Assembly: GCF_013408535.1 (NCBI RefSeq)
Contig: NZ_JACBZA010000001.1
Location: 1,882,850-1,946,849 of the forward strand
Source: Actinopolymorpha cephalotaxi
GTDB lineage: Bacteria > Actinomycetota > Actinomycetes > Propionibacteriales > Actinopolymorphaceae
Direction: 5' to 3'
DNA: 64,000 bases
This document shows positions 1 to 8,685 of this stretch, in pieces (positions within the stretch are counted from its first letter, which is position 1; every line of letters starts with the position of its first letter). The notes under the pieces are model-generated. The model made no database searches. It saw only the letters and a program-made list of their open reading frames with translations, and had not been told where the DNA came from. Made by a program: the position numbers and the translations under genes.

Positions 1-16
1 CCCGCGTGACGCCTGC

Positions 17-850
17 TCAGGTGTCGGAGTCGAAGTCGCCGCTGACCCAGCCGATGTAGCGGTCGGCGGACCGGCGTACGGCACCCTTCGCGTCCTCCTC
101 CACGACGGCGCCGAAGTTGCCATGCAACCGCTCGAAGTCGTACGGCTCCACCCGGTCCACGATCCGGCGCACGGCAGCGGCGGACAGCGGAATGGAGTTG
201 GGGAAGCTGCGCATGAAGGTCACCCACCGGCGATCTGCCACCGGAAAGATCGTGTCACCGCTGAGCAGAACGCCCCGCCCGCCCGCGCCGGCTGCCCAGT
301 GTGCGACCGAACTGCCCCGGAAGTGGCCGCCTGCCTGGATCAAGGTGATGCCGGGCAGTGGTTCGTGGGTGCCCGACCACAGGCGTACCACCTCGTCGTT
401 ACGCCCGAGCCAGCGCCGGTCGGCCTCGTTGACGTACACGGGTACGCCGCTGAACGCGTGGCTCCACTCCACCTGTACCCCGAACATGTGCGGGTGGCTG
501 GACGCGATCGCCGCCAGGCCGCCGAGCGCGGTGATGGCGTCCACCGCGTCCTGGTCCACGAACCCCGCCGGGTCCCACATCAGGTTGCCGGCCTCGGTCT
601 GGACCAGCAGGGTGATCTGGCCGATGCCCACCTTCGGCTCGACGCTCACCCGGTGCAGTCCTGGTTCGTGCGGCCCGACCGGCTCGATGCGAGTGCGGTG
701 GCCGGCCGCGGCCCGGTCCTTCGTGGTGGTCCACGCCTGCCCGGTCGGTGGGACGTACTGCCGCTCGTCGGTGCAGATCGGGCAGGACGAGGGGGGCTCG
801 GGGGTGTCGGCGTACTCCACCGAACAGGTGCCACAGATCCAGTGCGTCAT
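17..850 (-). CDS. Rubredoxin-headed MBL-fold metallo-hydrolase
   Basis: 277 aa, probably cytoplasmic. The N-terminus has two CxxC knuckles (C6/C9 and C23/C26), the pattern of a rubredoxin-like iron or zinc site. A metallo-beta-lactamase fold follows, with a degenerate metal motif SSHPHMFG (H119, H121), then LSGDTIF and LHGNF supplying likely later metal ligands. The ATG at 850 is preferred because AGGG lies eight bases upstream; two in-frame GTGs at 856 and 859 overlap that AGGG. Such proteins are usually annotated only as MBL-fold hydrolases. A redox or hydrolase role is plausible, but the substrate is unknown. It follows the desaturase gene on the same strand, about 70 bp downstream. Confidence 0.8.
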   Translation of the reverse strand: MTHWICGTCSVEYADTPEPPSSCPICTDERQYVPPTGQAWTTTKDRAAAGHRTRIEPVGPHEPGLHRVSVEPKVGIGQITLLVQTEAGNLMWDPAGFVDQDAVDAITALGGLAAIASSHPHMFGVQVEWSHAFSGVPVYVNEADRRWLGRNDEVVRLWSGTHEPLPGITLIQAGGHFRGSSVAHWAAGAGGRGVLLSGDTIFPVADRRWVTFMRSFPNSIPLSAAAVRRIVDRVEPYDFERLHGNFGAVVEEDAKGAVRRSADRYIGWVSGDFDSDT

Positions 851-922
851 GGCCACCACCCTAGGGAGCGAACGGGTCGCACGACATCCTTCGGCAGACC
901 GTCCGGCGCTGCGTCGTCGGTC

Positions 923-1993
923 CTAGGACTTCCGGCCGGTGCGCAACGACGCGCCGACGCGGTGCAGGTGCCGCAGCGCCTGTGCGTAGGACGAGACCAG
1001 GCCGGACTGGTGGTACGGAATTCCGAGTTCGGCGCAGTAGGCACGCACGATCGGCTGCGCCCGGCGCAGATGCGGTGACGGCATGCTCGGGAAGAGATGA
1101 TGCTCGATCTGGTAGTTGAGCCCGCCGAGCGCGACGTCGACCAGCCGGCCGCCGCTGACGTTGCGGGAGGTGACCACCTGACGGCGCAGGAAGTCCGCCT
1201 TCTGCTCCGGGGTCGGCGCCGGCATCCCCTTGTGGTTCGGGGCGAACGTCGAACCGAGGTAGAGCCCGAACACCGCCTGGTGCACCAGGCAGAACGCGAT
1301 CGCGAGGCCGGGGGAGAGGATGAGGAACAACGCCGCGACGTACGCCACGGTGTGCACCGTGAGCAGGATCGCCTCCCACCGGCGGGTCCGCAGGCCCGGG
1401 CGCAGGACGGCACGAACCGCGGACACGTGCAGGTTGAAGCCTTCCAGGGTGAGCAACGGGAAGAACAGGAACGCCTGCCGGCGGCCGATCGCCCGGGTCA
1501 CGCCACGGCTGTGCCGCGCCTGTTCCTCCGACCACACCAGGATGCCCGGCGCCACGTCCGGGTCGAGGTCCTCGTGGTTGGGGTTGGCGTGGTGGCGGGT
1601 GTGCTTGTCCATCCACCACCCGTAGCTCATTCCGATGCCCAGGTTGCCCGCGATCAGCCCGGCGATTTCGCTGGGGCGGCGGGTGCGGAAGATCTGCCGG
1701 TGCGCCAGGTCGTGCGCGACCAGGGCCACCTGGGCGAACACCACGCCGAGGAACGCCGCAACCAGCAGTTGCGCCCAGGTGTCGCCGAGGAACCCGAAAG
1801 CGGCCCAGGCACCGGCGTAACAGGCGGTCACCACAGCGATCCGGACCGCGTAGTAGCCCGGCCGTCTGGCGAGGAGTCCGGCCTCGCTCACCCGGCGGCG
1901 GAGTTCGGCGAACTCGCTACCGGACTTGGGTTTTCCGTCGGTACGGGTGGTGGTGGCGGCGTCGTCTCGTTCGAAGGCGATGTCTGTGCTCAC
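923..1993 (-). CDS. Membrane fatty-acid desaturase (front-end/acyl-CoA type)
   Basis: 356 aa integral membrane di-iron desaturase that would introduce a double bond into a fatty acyl chain using O2 and reduced ferredoxin or cytochrome. All three histidine boxes are present: HDLAH (H94-H98), HTRHH (H131-H135) and QIEHH (Q295-H299). The Q in the third box is typical of the delta-6/linoleoyl-CoA desaturase-like family. Hydrophobic stretches flank the boxes. The GTG at 1993 is the only plausible start near the first conserved block and no strong ribosome site is seen. The iron-sulfur FhuF-like gene lies 111 bp upstream on the same strand and could share transcription. Confidence 0.9.
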   Translation of the reverse strand: MSTDIAFERDDAATTTRTDGKPKSGSEFAELRRRVSEAGLLARRPGYYAVRIAVVTACYAGAWAAFGFLGDTWAQLLVAAFLGVVFAQVALVAHDLAHRQIFRTRRPSEIAGLIAGNLGIGMSYGWWMDKHTRHHANPNHEDLDPDVAPGILVWSEEQARHSRGVTRAIGRRQAFLFFPLLTLEGFNLHVSAVRAVLRPGLRTRRWEAILLTVHTVAYVAALFLILSPGLAIAFCLVHQAVFGLYLGSTFAPNHKGMPAPTPEQKADFLRRQVVTSRNVSGGRLVDVALGGLNYQIEHHLFPSMPSPHLRRAQPIVRAYCAELGIPYHQSGLVSSYAQALRHLHRVGASLRTGRKS

Positions 1994-2104
1994 GCCGCAG
2001 AGTCTGTACGGCGCCGCTGTCGAGGGGCAGCCCGGGTGCCCCCCGGTCGAGGGTGGGGCCAGCCCTACCCCGGCCGCGGAGTGGGGCGGATCCCCGGGAC
2101 GGAG

Positions 2105-2947
2105 TCAGGGACGGCGGGTGAGCGCGCAGTCGCCGCACAGCCCGCCGCCGGGAACGCGGTAGTAGAGGCAGCAACTCCTGCGTACGAACGCCGGTGGCCC
2201 TGTGTCGCCGGGCGAAAGCTGGGTGGAGTCGAGGGTTCCGGCGTCCGCAAGCGGTGGTTGACGCAGCGCCGTCGCGGTGAGAACGGACACCTCGTGGGCG
2301 AGGCCGGGTCTGGAACGGGCGAGGACGCCGAGCGTGCCCACGAGTGCGGAGGCCGCGTTTCCCCACAGCAGCGCGCCCGGAATCGGGAGCTCGGCCCGCA
2401 CGGCGTCGGTCAACGGTGTCAGGTGCGTCTTGACGACGGTACGAACCACCAACCGGGCAAGGCGATCCACGTCGTTGTCCGGGCGCTCCGACGGGTGCTC
2501 TGCCTGGTGCTCGTCGGGGTCCTCGCCCGGGTTGTCGGCCGGGTCGAGCAGGGTGACCCGTTCCGGGTCGGTACGCCACGACGCGGGCGAGGCGCCGAGG
2601 TCCGGCCAGGTCGATTCGGGGGCGAGCACAGGCACCCGTCGATGCAGCAGCGCCACCGCCACCACCGGTGACCACAGACGCGCGGCCATTCCCTGGAACA
2701 GGATCGAGGCGCCGACCCGGACCTCGGTGGTGCCGAGCCGTTCCGTCATGTGGGTGATCGCCCGGCCCAGCGTGGCGTGCCCGGCGTACAGCTGTGCCAG
2801 CGACACCAGGCCGAGGTCGCGGGGAGGGGCCCCGGGAATCTCGGGGGAGACGGTGAAGTGGGAGACGGGGAAAGGGGAGACGGTGAAGTACGCGCCGATC
2901 GTGCCGGCGTCCGCCAGCAGGTCTCGCACGCTCCGGCCGCCGCTCAC
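2105..2947 (-). CDS. FhuF-like (2Fe-2S)-binding protein
   Basis: 280 aa. The C-terminus has the FhuF cysteine signature, CC-x10-C-x2-C ([16 protein letters not shown]), known to bind a 2Fe-2S cluster in ferric-siderophore reductases. The upstream part ([16 protein letters not shown], then [15 protein letters not shown]) also matches the FhuF-type helical fold. The frame stays open to 3400, but the GTG at 2947 is preceded by GGGAGG at ideal spacing and avoids overlap with the divergent dehydrogenase, so it was chosen; an ATG at 2998 lacks a ribosome site. The likely role is release of iron from siderophores by reduction. No siderophore genes are nearby. Confidence 0.75.
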   Translation of the reverse strand: MSGGRSVRDLLADAGTIGAYFTVSPFPVSHFTVSPEIPGAPPRDLGLVSLAQLYAGHATLGRAITHMTERLGTTEVRVGASILFQGMAARLWSPVVAVALLHRRVPVLAPESTWPDLGASPASWRTDPERVTLLDPADNPGEDPDEHQAEHPSERPDNDVDRLARLVVRTVVKTHLTPLTDAVRAELPIPGALLWGNAASALVGTLGVLARSRPGLAHEVSVLTATALRQPPLADAGTLDSTQLSPGDTGPPAFVRRSCCLYYRVPGGGLCGDCALTRRP

Positions 2948-3041
2948 CGCGCGCCTCCCGTCGTACGCCTCACCGCGTTCACCACTGCACGATTCCATCA
3001 GGTCGGCGGTGGGATCCCGGCCGCCGGGGGAGAATCGGCCC

Positions 3042-4130
3042 ATGACCGAGCCGAGTTCCCCGGCCGCGCCCGGCGGCCTGCCCGCGACCATGCGGGCGTG
3101 GGTGGTCGACGAGCCGGGCCGGCTGGAAGCGGTCGAGCTGCCGGTTCCCGAGCCCGCTCCGGAGGAGTTGCTGGTCCGCGTGCGCGCCTGCGGGGTGTGC
3201 CGGACCGACCTGCACGTGCGCGACGGCGACCTGCCGCCGCACCGCTCGCCGGTGGTGCCCGGCCACGAGATCGTCGGAGAGGTGGTGGCGACCGGCGCCG
3301 AGGTGGCCGCGGTGGGCGCGGGCGGAGGGAGCCTGGTTCCCCGGATCGCCGAGGTCGCCCGGATCGGGGGCCGGGTCGGCATTCCCTGGCTGCGGCACAC
3401 GTGCGGGAAGTGCAGGTACTGCCTGCGCGGCCAGGAGAACCTCTGCTCGAACTCCCGTTACACCGGCTGGGACGCCGACGGCGGGTACGCGGAGTACGCC
3501 ACCGTCCCGGCCGCCTACGCCTACCCGCTGCCGGGCGACAGGTTCGCCGCGTACGCCGAGCAGGAGCTCGCACCGCTGCTGTGCGCGGGGATCATCGGCT
3601 ACCGCGCACTGCGCCGCGCAGACCTGCCCGCCGGTGGCCGGCTGGGCGTCTACGGCTTCGGCGGCTCGGCCCATCTCACCGCCCAGGTGGCGGCGGCCGA
3701 GGGCGCCACGGTGCACGTGCTCACCCGATCTGCGGCCGCCCGCGCCCTGGCCCTCGACCTGGGTGCCGCCTCCGCACGGGAGGCGTACGACGCACCGCCG
3801 GAGCCGCTCGACGCGGCGATCCTGTTCGCGCCGGTGGGCGACCTCGTCCCCGCGGCGCTGAGCGCCCTCGACCGCGGCGGCACCCTGAGCATCGCCGGGA
3901 TTTACCTGACCGCCGTACCCTCCCTGGACTACGAGCGGCATCTGTTCCAGGAACGCACGGTCCGCAGCGTCACCGCCAACACCCGCGAGGACGGCCACGC
4001 CTTCCTCGCGGCCGCGGCCGCGCACCGGCTGCGGATCGCCACCACGACCTACCCGCTGGATCGGGCCGACGAGGCGCTGGACGACCTGGCCGCGGACCGG
4101 GTGAACGGCGTCGCCGTTCTGGTCCCCTGA
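3042..4130 (+). CDS. Zinc-dependent alcohol dehydrogenase (AdhA/AdhP type)
   Basis: 362 aa medium-chain dehydrogenase oxidising alcohols with NAD(P)+. Catalytic zinc ligands are visible at C50 (ACGVCRTD), H75/E76 (GHE) and a later Cys in [12 protein letters not shown]. The structural zinc lobe uses C121, C124, C127 and C135. The Rossmann motif is [10 protein letters not shown]. The ATG at 3042 follows a G-rich ribosome site (GGGGGAG). An oddity is an extra stretch of roughly 15 residues (about 92-109, rich in Gly then [10 protein letters not shown]) just before GRVGIPWL, where relatives run straight through. It is transcribed away from the FhuF-like gene and converges on treY. Confidence 0.9.
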   Translation: MTEPSSPAAPGGLPATMRAWVVDEPGRLEAVELPVPEPAPEELLVRVRACGVCRTDLHVRDGDLPPHRSPVVPGHEIVGEVVATGAEVAAVGAGGGSLVPRIAEVARIGGRVGIPWLRHTCGKCRYCLRGQENLCSNSRYTGWDADGGYAEYATVPAAYAYPLPGDRFAAYAEQELAPLLCAGIIGYRALRRADLPAGGRLGVYGFGGSAHLTAQVAAAEGATVHVLTRSAAARALALDLGAASAREAYDAPPEPLDAAILFAPVGDLVPAALSALDRGGTLSIAGIYLTAVPSLDYERHLFQERTVRSVTANTREDGHAFLAAAAAHRLRIATTTYPLDRADEALDDLAADRVNGVAVLVP

Positions 4131-4133
4131 CCA

Positions 4134-4173
4134 GTGCGCCGGTGCACGCGGTCCACGCGGTGCACCGGCGCAC
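4134..4173. terminator. Bidirectional terminator hairpin between adh and treY
   Basis: Perfect 14-bp inverted repeat (4134-4147 with 4160-4173) around a 12-base loop. It begins three bases after the dehydrogenase stop and ends 15 bases before the treY stop. There is no T-tract, as is common for high-G+C actinobacteria. Its position between convergent genes fits termination in both directions. Confidence 0.65.
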
Positions 4174-4188
4174 ACCGGCGCACCGGCT

Positions 4189-6684
4189 TCAGGCCGCCGG
4201 GTCGTCCGCGCGGACGAGCAGTGCCACCGGCCGCTGGGCCAGCAGCCGGTCCAGCCGGACCTTCCCGCCGTCGACCCGCTGCCCGGTGAACTCGTCGGTC
4301 CAGCTGCCCGCGGGCAGGTCCACGGTGGCCGAACCCCAGCCGCCGGCGGCGGCCAGCCCGGCCGACAGCCGGGTGACCACGGTGGCGACCGCGCCGCCGC
4401 GCAGGAAACCCAGCGCGTGCGGGCTGGTGGTCTCCAACGGCGTGTAGCCGGCGTCCGGTCCGACGAACCGGTCCGGGTGCGCCGCCCGGCACCGCAGCGT
4501 CGCCGCGGTGACCAGCAGCTTCTCCGCGTCCAGGGAGTCCCCCTCGGAGGCGTCCCCGTCGGAGGAGGCCCCACCTGAGGAGGCCCCGGAGTCGCCGGCG
4601 TCCAGCCGGTCCAGCAACCGGACCCGTTCGGTGAAGTCGACCGGGCGCCGGTTGTCCGGGTCGACCAGCGTCAGCGAGCGCAGCTCGGTGCCCTGGTAGA
4701 CGTCGGGCACACCGGTGCAGGTGAGCTGGACGAGCTTCTGGCCGAGGACGTTGGCCCGGTCGTACGGCGCGATCGTGTCCACGAACGCGCGGACCAGGCG
4801 TACGACGTTCTCGTCGGCCACCACCGCGCGGGCGAACCCGGTGACCGCCTCGTCGTACGCCGCGTTGGGTTCGGTCCAGGTGGTGTGCCGCTTGGCCTCA
4901 CGGGTGGCCTTGGTGACGAACTCCACCAGCCGGTCGGCCTCGATCGGCCAGGCGCCGACGAGGATCTGCCACAACAGGTACTCCGTCGCCGGGTCCAGCG
5001 GCTCGGGCCGGTAGGCCGCGGTCGCCTCGCGCAGCGCGGACACCGTGTGCTCCCAGACCGAGGGCAGCTCCGAGAGCACGCCCAGCCGGGCGCGTACGTC
5101 CTCGGTCCGCTTGGTGTCGTGGGTGGACAGGGTCGTCATCGCGGCCGGGTGCCGGGCGGTCGCCCGGGCCGCCCACTCGTGGAAGGTGTCCTCCGCGATC
5201 CCGAACCGGTCGGCCGGCGCGCCCACCTCGCACAGCGAGACGAGCGGGAACCAGCGGTAGAACGCCGTGTCCTCGATGCCCTTGGCCATCACCGGCCCAG
5301 TGGTCTGCTGGAACCGTACGCAGAACTCATCCTGCAGTGCCCGCGCGGCCGCGCTCCGGTGGCTGCCGAGCGCGACGCCGACGAGGAACTCGATCTCGTC
5401 GGCCAGGTCGGGCGCGGCGCCGGTGGCCCGGACCGCGGCGGCCCGCACGATCTCCTCCGCCTCCGGTGCGAGCGGCTCACCCGGGTGGACGTAGGCACGG
5501 TAGACGTCGAAGGCCACCAGGAGCTCGCCGAGCGCGCGGGTCAGCCGGCGCCGGGTGAAGTCGCGCAGGTTGATGTCGTGCTCGCCCATGGCCATCACGA
5601 GTTCGACCAGCCGGACCACCTCGGCGGCCAGCACCTGGTCGACGATGTAGCGCTTGGCCTCGTCCACGACGGGCTGGAGGGTCTCCGGTTCTCCGGTGAG
5701 GGAGGTCCACTGGCGCAGCAGCGGAGCGGCGCCGTCGGGGTCGACGAACAGCGACTGCACCCGCCACAGCGCGTCGTACCCGGTGGTGCCCGCGCACGGC
5801 CAGTCCTCCGGCAGCGGCTCGTCGGCCTCGAGGATCTTCTCCGCCGCCACCCAGGAGTCGCCGGTGGCCTCGGCCAGCCGGCGGAGGTAGCCGCGCGGGT
5901 CGGCCAGCCCGTCGGGGTGGTCGATGCGGTAGCCGTCGACCTTGCCTTCGCGGTGCAGCCGGACCAGCAGGTCGTGGCTGGCGGCGAACACCGTGGGGTC
6001 CTCCACCCGGATCGCCGCGAGGGTGTCGATGTCGAAGAACCGCCGGTAGTTGAGCTCCTCGTCGGCGATCCGCCAGAACGCCAGCCGGTAGAACTGCATG
6101 TCGAGGAGTTCGGCCAGCGGCAGGTGTTCGGTGCCGGGGCGGACCGGGAACACGTGGTCGAAGTAGCGGATGATCGGCGCGCCGTCGTGCTGGTCGAGCG
6201 TGATCTCCCCGCGCTCCACGCACTGGCCGATCCGGTCGCCGAGCACGGGCATCAGGATCGCGCCGTGACCGGTGCCCGCCTGCAGCGACCAGTCGACGTC
6301 GAACCATCGGGCGTACGGCGAGCTCGGCCCGTCCCGCAGCACCGCCCACAGCTTGGCGTTCAGGTGCAGGGGAGTCGGCACGGCCATGTGGTTGGGCACG
6401 ACGTCGACGACGACGCCCAGCCCCGCCTCGTGGGCCGCCTCGACCAGCCGGTCGAACGCCGGCTGTCCGCCGAGGTCGGCCGACAGCCGGGTGTGGTCCA
6501 CCACGTCGTAGCCGTGGGTGGAACCGGGCGTGGCCTGCAGGATCGGCGAGAGGTAGAGGTGGGTCACGCCGAGCCGGGCGAGGTACGGCACGACGGCCGC
6601 CGCGGCGTCGAAGTCGAACTCCGGCTGGAGTTGCAGGCGGTAGGTCGAGACGACGTTCGCGCGCGAGCGCTCGGCGGCGCTCAA
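4189..6684 (-). CDS. treY: Malto-oligosyltrehalose synthase
   Basis: 831 aa GH13 enzyme that isomerises the reducing-end alpha-1,4 bond of maltodextrins to the alpha,alpha-1,1 trehalosyl bond. Family blocks visible: STYRLQLQPEFDF at the N-terminus, GVVVDVVPNHMAV, VDGYRIDHPDGLADP (nucleophile region), WVAAEKILEADEPLP (acid/base Glu) and TLSTHDTKRTEDVRARL near the end of the barrel. The start is TTG at 6684, inside a TTGA overlap with the treZ stop, which implies translational coupling. Near residues 690-710 there is a Ser/Gly/Asp-rich linker absent from compact homologues. The stop lies beside a bidirectional terminator. Confidence 0.95.
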   Translation of the reverse strand: MSAAERSRANVVSTYRLQLQPEFDFDAAAAVVPYLARLGVTHLYLSPILQATPGSTHGYDVVDHTRLSADLGGQPAFDRLVEAAHEAGLGVVVDVVPNHMAVPTPLHLNAKLWAVLRDGPSSPYARWFDVDWSLQAGTGHGAILMPVLGDRIGQCVERGEITLDQHDGAPIIRYFDHVFPVRPGTEHLPLAELLDMQFYRLAFWRIADEELNYRRFFDIDTLAAIRVEDPTVFAASHDLLVRLHREGKVDGYRIDHPDGLADPRGYLRRLAEATGDSWVAAEKILEADEPLPEDWPCAGTTGYDALWRVQSLFVDPDGAAPLLRQWTSLTGEPETLQPVVDEAKRYIVDQVLAAEVVRLVELVMAMGEHDINLRDFTRRRLTRALGELLVAFDVYRAYVHPGEPLAPEAEEIVRAAAVRATGAAPDLADEIEFLVGVALGSHRSAAARALQDEFCVRFQQTTGPVMAKGIEDTAFYRWFPLVSLCEVGAPADRFGIAEDTFHEWAARATARHPAAMTTLSTHDTKRTEDVRARLGVLSELPSVWEHTVSALREATAAYRPEPLDPATEYLLWQILVGAWPIEADRLVEFVTKATREAKRHTTWTEPNAAYDEAVTGFARAVVADENVVRLVRAFVDTIAPYDRANVLGQKLVQLTCTGVPDVYQGTELRSLTLVDPDNRRPVDFTERVRLLDRLDAGDSGASSGGASSDGDASEGDSLDAEKLLVTAATLRCRAAHPDRFVGPDAGYTPLETTSPHALGFLRGGAVATVVTRLSAGLAAAGGWGSATVDLPAGSWTDEFTGQRVDGGKVRLDRLLAQRPVALLVRADDPAA

Positions 6685-8528
6685 GGCCGCAGCCCGACGA
6701 TGGCGAAGGAGTGGCCGGGCAGCTGGATCTGGGTCACGTCGTCCTTGTCCGCTGAGTTCGAGTCCGGGTTGGAATCTGAGTGGGGACCCACGTTGGGTTC
6801 CGCGTGGTAGTCGGGTGTGGTGTGGGTGTCGTCGGGATGCCAGGCGAGTACGACCCCGTCCCGGCCGGTCGCCTCGTCCACCACCGCGCCGAGCGGAACC
6901 GTCGCGGGCGCGCCGGCGAGGTTGGCGACCACCCCGAAGTCACCCCGGCGGATCACCACCCAGCGCGCGTCCTCGTCGTAGGTCACCTCGACCTGGTTCA
7001 GGCGGGGGTCGGCGAGACCGGGCAGCTCGCGGCGCAGCCTGATCAGGGTGGTGTACCAGTCCAGCAGCCGGGCGCCCCACTCCTTCTCCGGCTCGGTCCA
7101 GTCCAGCCGGGAGGCGCGGAAGGTGCCCTCGTCCTGCGGGTCGGGCACGTCCTCGGGATTCCAGCCGTGGTCGGCGAACTCGTTGCGGCGGCCGTTGCGG
7201 ACGGCCTCGGCGAGGTCGGGGTCGGCGAAGTCGGTGAAGTACTGCCACGGCGTGCGCGCGCCCCACTCCTCGCCCATGAACAGCATCGGGGTGTACGGCG
7301 AGGTGAGCAGCAGGCCGGCGGCCACGGCGAGCTGGTCGTCGGTCAGGGTGGCCGACAGCCGGTCGCCGGCGGCCCGGTTGCCGATCTGGTCGTGGTTTTG
7401 CAGCGCGGCGACGAACCGCCAGCCGGCGGTGTGCTCGACGTCGACCGGCCGGCCGTGCACGCGGCCGCGGAACGACGACCAGGTGCCGTCGTGGAAGAAC
7501 GCCCGGGTCATCGTCTTGGCCAGGCACGGCAGGCTGCCGAAGTCGCCGTAGTAGCCGTCGCGCTCGCCGGTCAGCAGCGCGTGCAGGGCGTGGTGGACGT
7601 CGTCGTCCCACTGCGCGTGGATGCCGAGCCCGCCGGTCTCGCGGGGGGTCACCGTACGCGCGTCGTTGCGGTCGCTCTCGGCGATCAGCCACAGTGGCCG
7701 GCCGAGGTGCGCGGCGGTCGCGTCCACCTCGTACGACAGCTCCTCCAGGATGGGGACGGCGCGCTCGTCGTGCAGGGCGTGCACGGCGTCCAGGCGCAGC
7801 GCGTCCACGTGGAAGTCGCGGAGCCAGCCGAGGGCGTTGCCGACGATGAAGGCGCGCACCTCGTCCGAGCCCGGGTCGTCGAGGTTGACGGCCTGCCCCC
7901 ACGGGGTGGCGTACTTTCCGGTGAAGTACGGCCCGAACTCGCTGAGGTAGTTGTGGGCCGGGCCGAGGTGGTTGTAGACGACGTCCAGGCAGACCCCGAT
8001 GCCGCGGGCGTGGCAGGCGTCGACGAACGTCTTCAGCCCGTCGGGCCCGCCGTAGGCCTGGTGCACGGCGTACAACCCGACCCCGTCGTAGCCCCAGCCG
8101 TGGTGGCCGGGGAAGGCGGCCAGCGGCAGCAGTTCGACCAGCGTCACGCCGAGGTCCGCGAGGTGGTCCAGCCGGTCGACGGCCGCCTGGAGCGTTCCCT
8201 GCGGAGTGAACGTGCCGACGTGCAGCTCGTAGATCACTCCGCCGGGCAGCGGGCTTCCCCGCCAGCCCTGGTCGGTCCAGGCGAAGATGTCGTGGTCGTA
8301 GACCGCGCTCGGGCCGGGCACGCCGTCGGGCTGCCAGCGGGAGCGGGGGTCGGCCCGGGGCTCGCCGCCGTCGAGCCGGAAGGAGTACGCCGTGCCGTGC
8401 GTGGCCTGGTCGACCCGGGCCCGCCACCACCCGTCGCCGGACCTGGTCATCGGGACGGTCGACCCGTCGACCTCGACCTGGACCTGCTCGCGGGCCAGCG
8501 GGGCCCAGACTTCGAACGTCGTCGCCAT
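6681..8528 (-). CDS. treZ: Malto-oligosyltrehalose trehalohydrolase
   Basis: 615 aa, the second enzyme of the TreY/TreZ pathway, releasing trehalose from maltooligosyl-trehalose. An N-terminal CBM48-like domain (FEVWAPLAREQVQVEV) precedes the GH13 barrel with GVCLDVVYNHLGP, DALRLDAVHALHD (nucleophile Asp), LIAESDRNDARTVT (acid/base Glu) and QNHDQIGNRAAGDR. The start is uncertain: ATG at 8528 begins MATTFEVW and matches the family N-terminus, while an ATG at 8537 and an upstream start at 8564 are also in frame. No clear ribosome site separates them. It is first in a two-gene operon with treY. The usual third partner, treX debranching enzyme, is not in this window. Confidence 0.93.
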   Translation of the reverse strand: MATTFEVWAPLAREQVQVEVDGSTVPMTRSGDGWWRARVDQATHGTAYSFRLDGGEPRADPRSRWQPDGVPGPSAVYDHDIFAWTDQGWRGSPLPGGVIYELHVGTFTPQGTLQAAVDRLDHLADLGVTLVELLPLAAFPGHHGWGYDGVGLYAVHQAYGGPDGLKTFVDACHARGIGVCLDVVYNHLGPAHNYLSEFGPYFTGKYATPWGQAVNLDDPGSDEVRAFIVGNALGWLRDFHVDALRLDAVHALHDERAVPILEELSYEVDATAAHLGRPLWLIAESDRNDARTVTPRETGGLGIHAQWDDDVHHALHALLTGERDGYYGDFGSLPCLAKTMTRAFFHDGTWSSFRGRVHGRPVDVEHTAGWRFVAALQNHDQIGNRAAGDRLSATLTDDQLAVAAGLLLTSPYTPMLFMGEEWGARTPWQYFTDFADPDLAEAVRNGRRNEFADHGWNPEDVPDPQDEGTFRASRLDWTEPEKEWGARLLDWYTTLIRLRRELPGLADPRLNQVEVTYDEDARWVVIRRGDFGVVANLAGAPATVPLGAVVDEATGRDGVVLAWHPDDTHTTPDYHAEPNVGPHSDSNPDSNSADKDDVTQIQLPGHSFAIVGLRP

Positions 8529-8607
8529 GCCTCGCATTGTGCAGGGTGCGCCGGGTAGTCGCACACGCGCAGTGGTGCCGGTGGTCCGGCACCGGACCGC
8601 TATGGGT

Positions 8608-8637
8608 TTGGGCGATCGACCAATTCGGGTTTATCGT
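8608..8637 (+). promoter_or_regulatory. Candidate sigma70-type promoter for the FAD monooxygenase
   Basis: TTGGGC (8608-8613), an 18-bp spacer and TATCGT (8632-8637) lie about 50 bases before the ATG at 8686, in a 157-bp divergent intergenic region that is otherwise G+C rich. The elements match 4 of 6 positions of each consensus, so this is a reading rather than proof. Confidence 0.4.
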
Positions 8638-8685
8638 GGTTGCGGGCCCCGTCGACGACCCTGATCGAGTGAGGAGTGCGGTGAG

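Noticed and set aside
2844-2890. Short direct repeat (GGGAGACGGTGAAGT) near the start of the FhuF-like gene
   Set aside because: It lies within the coding region and gives only a TVSP repetition; there is no evidence of regulatory or mobile origin.
2948-3400. Upstream extension of the FhuF-like frame
   Set aside because: It overlaps the divergent dehydrogenase and lacks conserved sequence, while a GTG with ideal GGGAGG stands at 2947.
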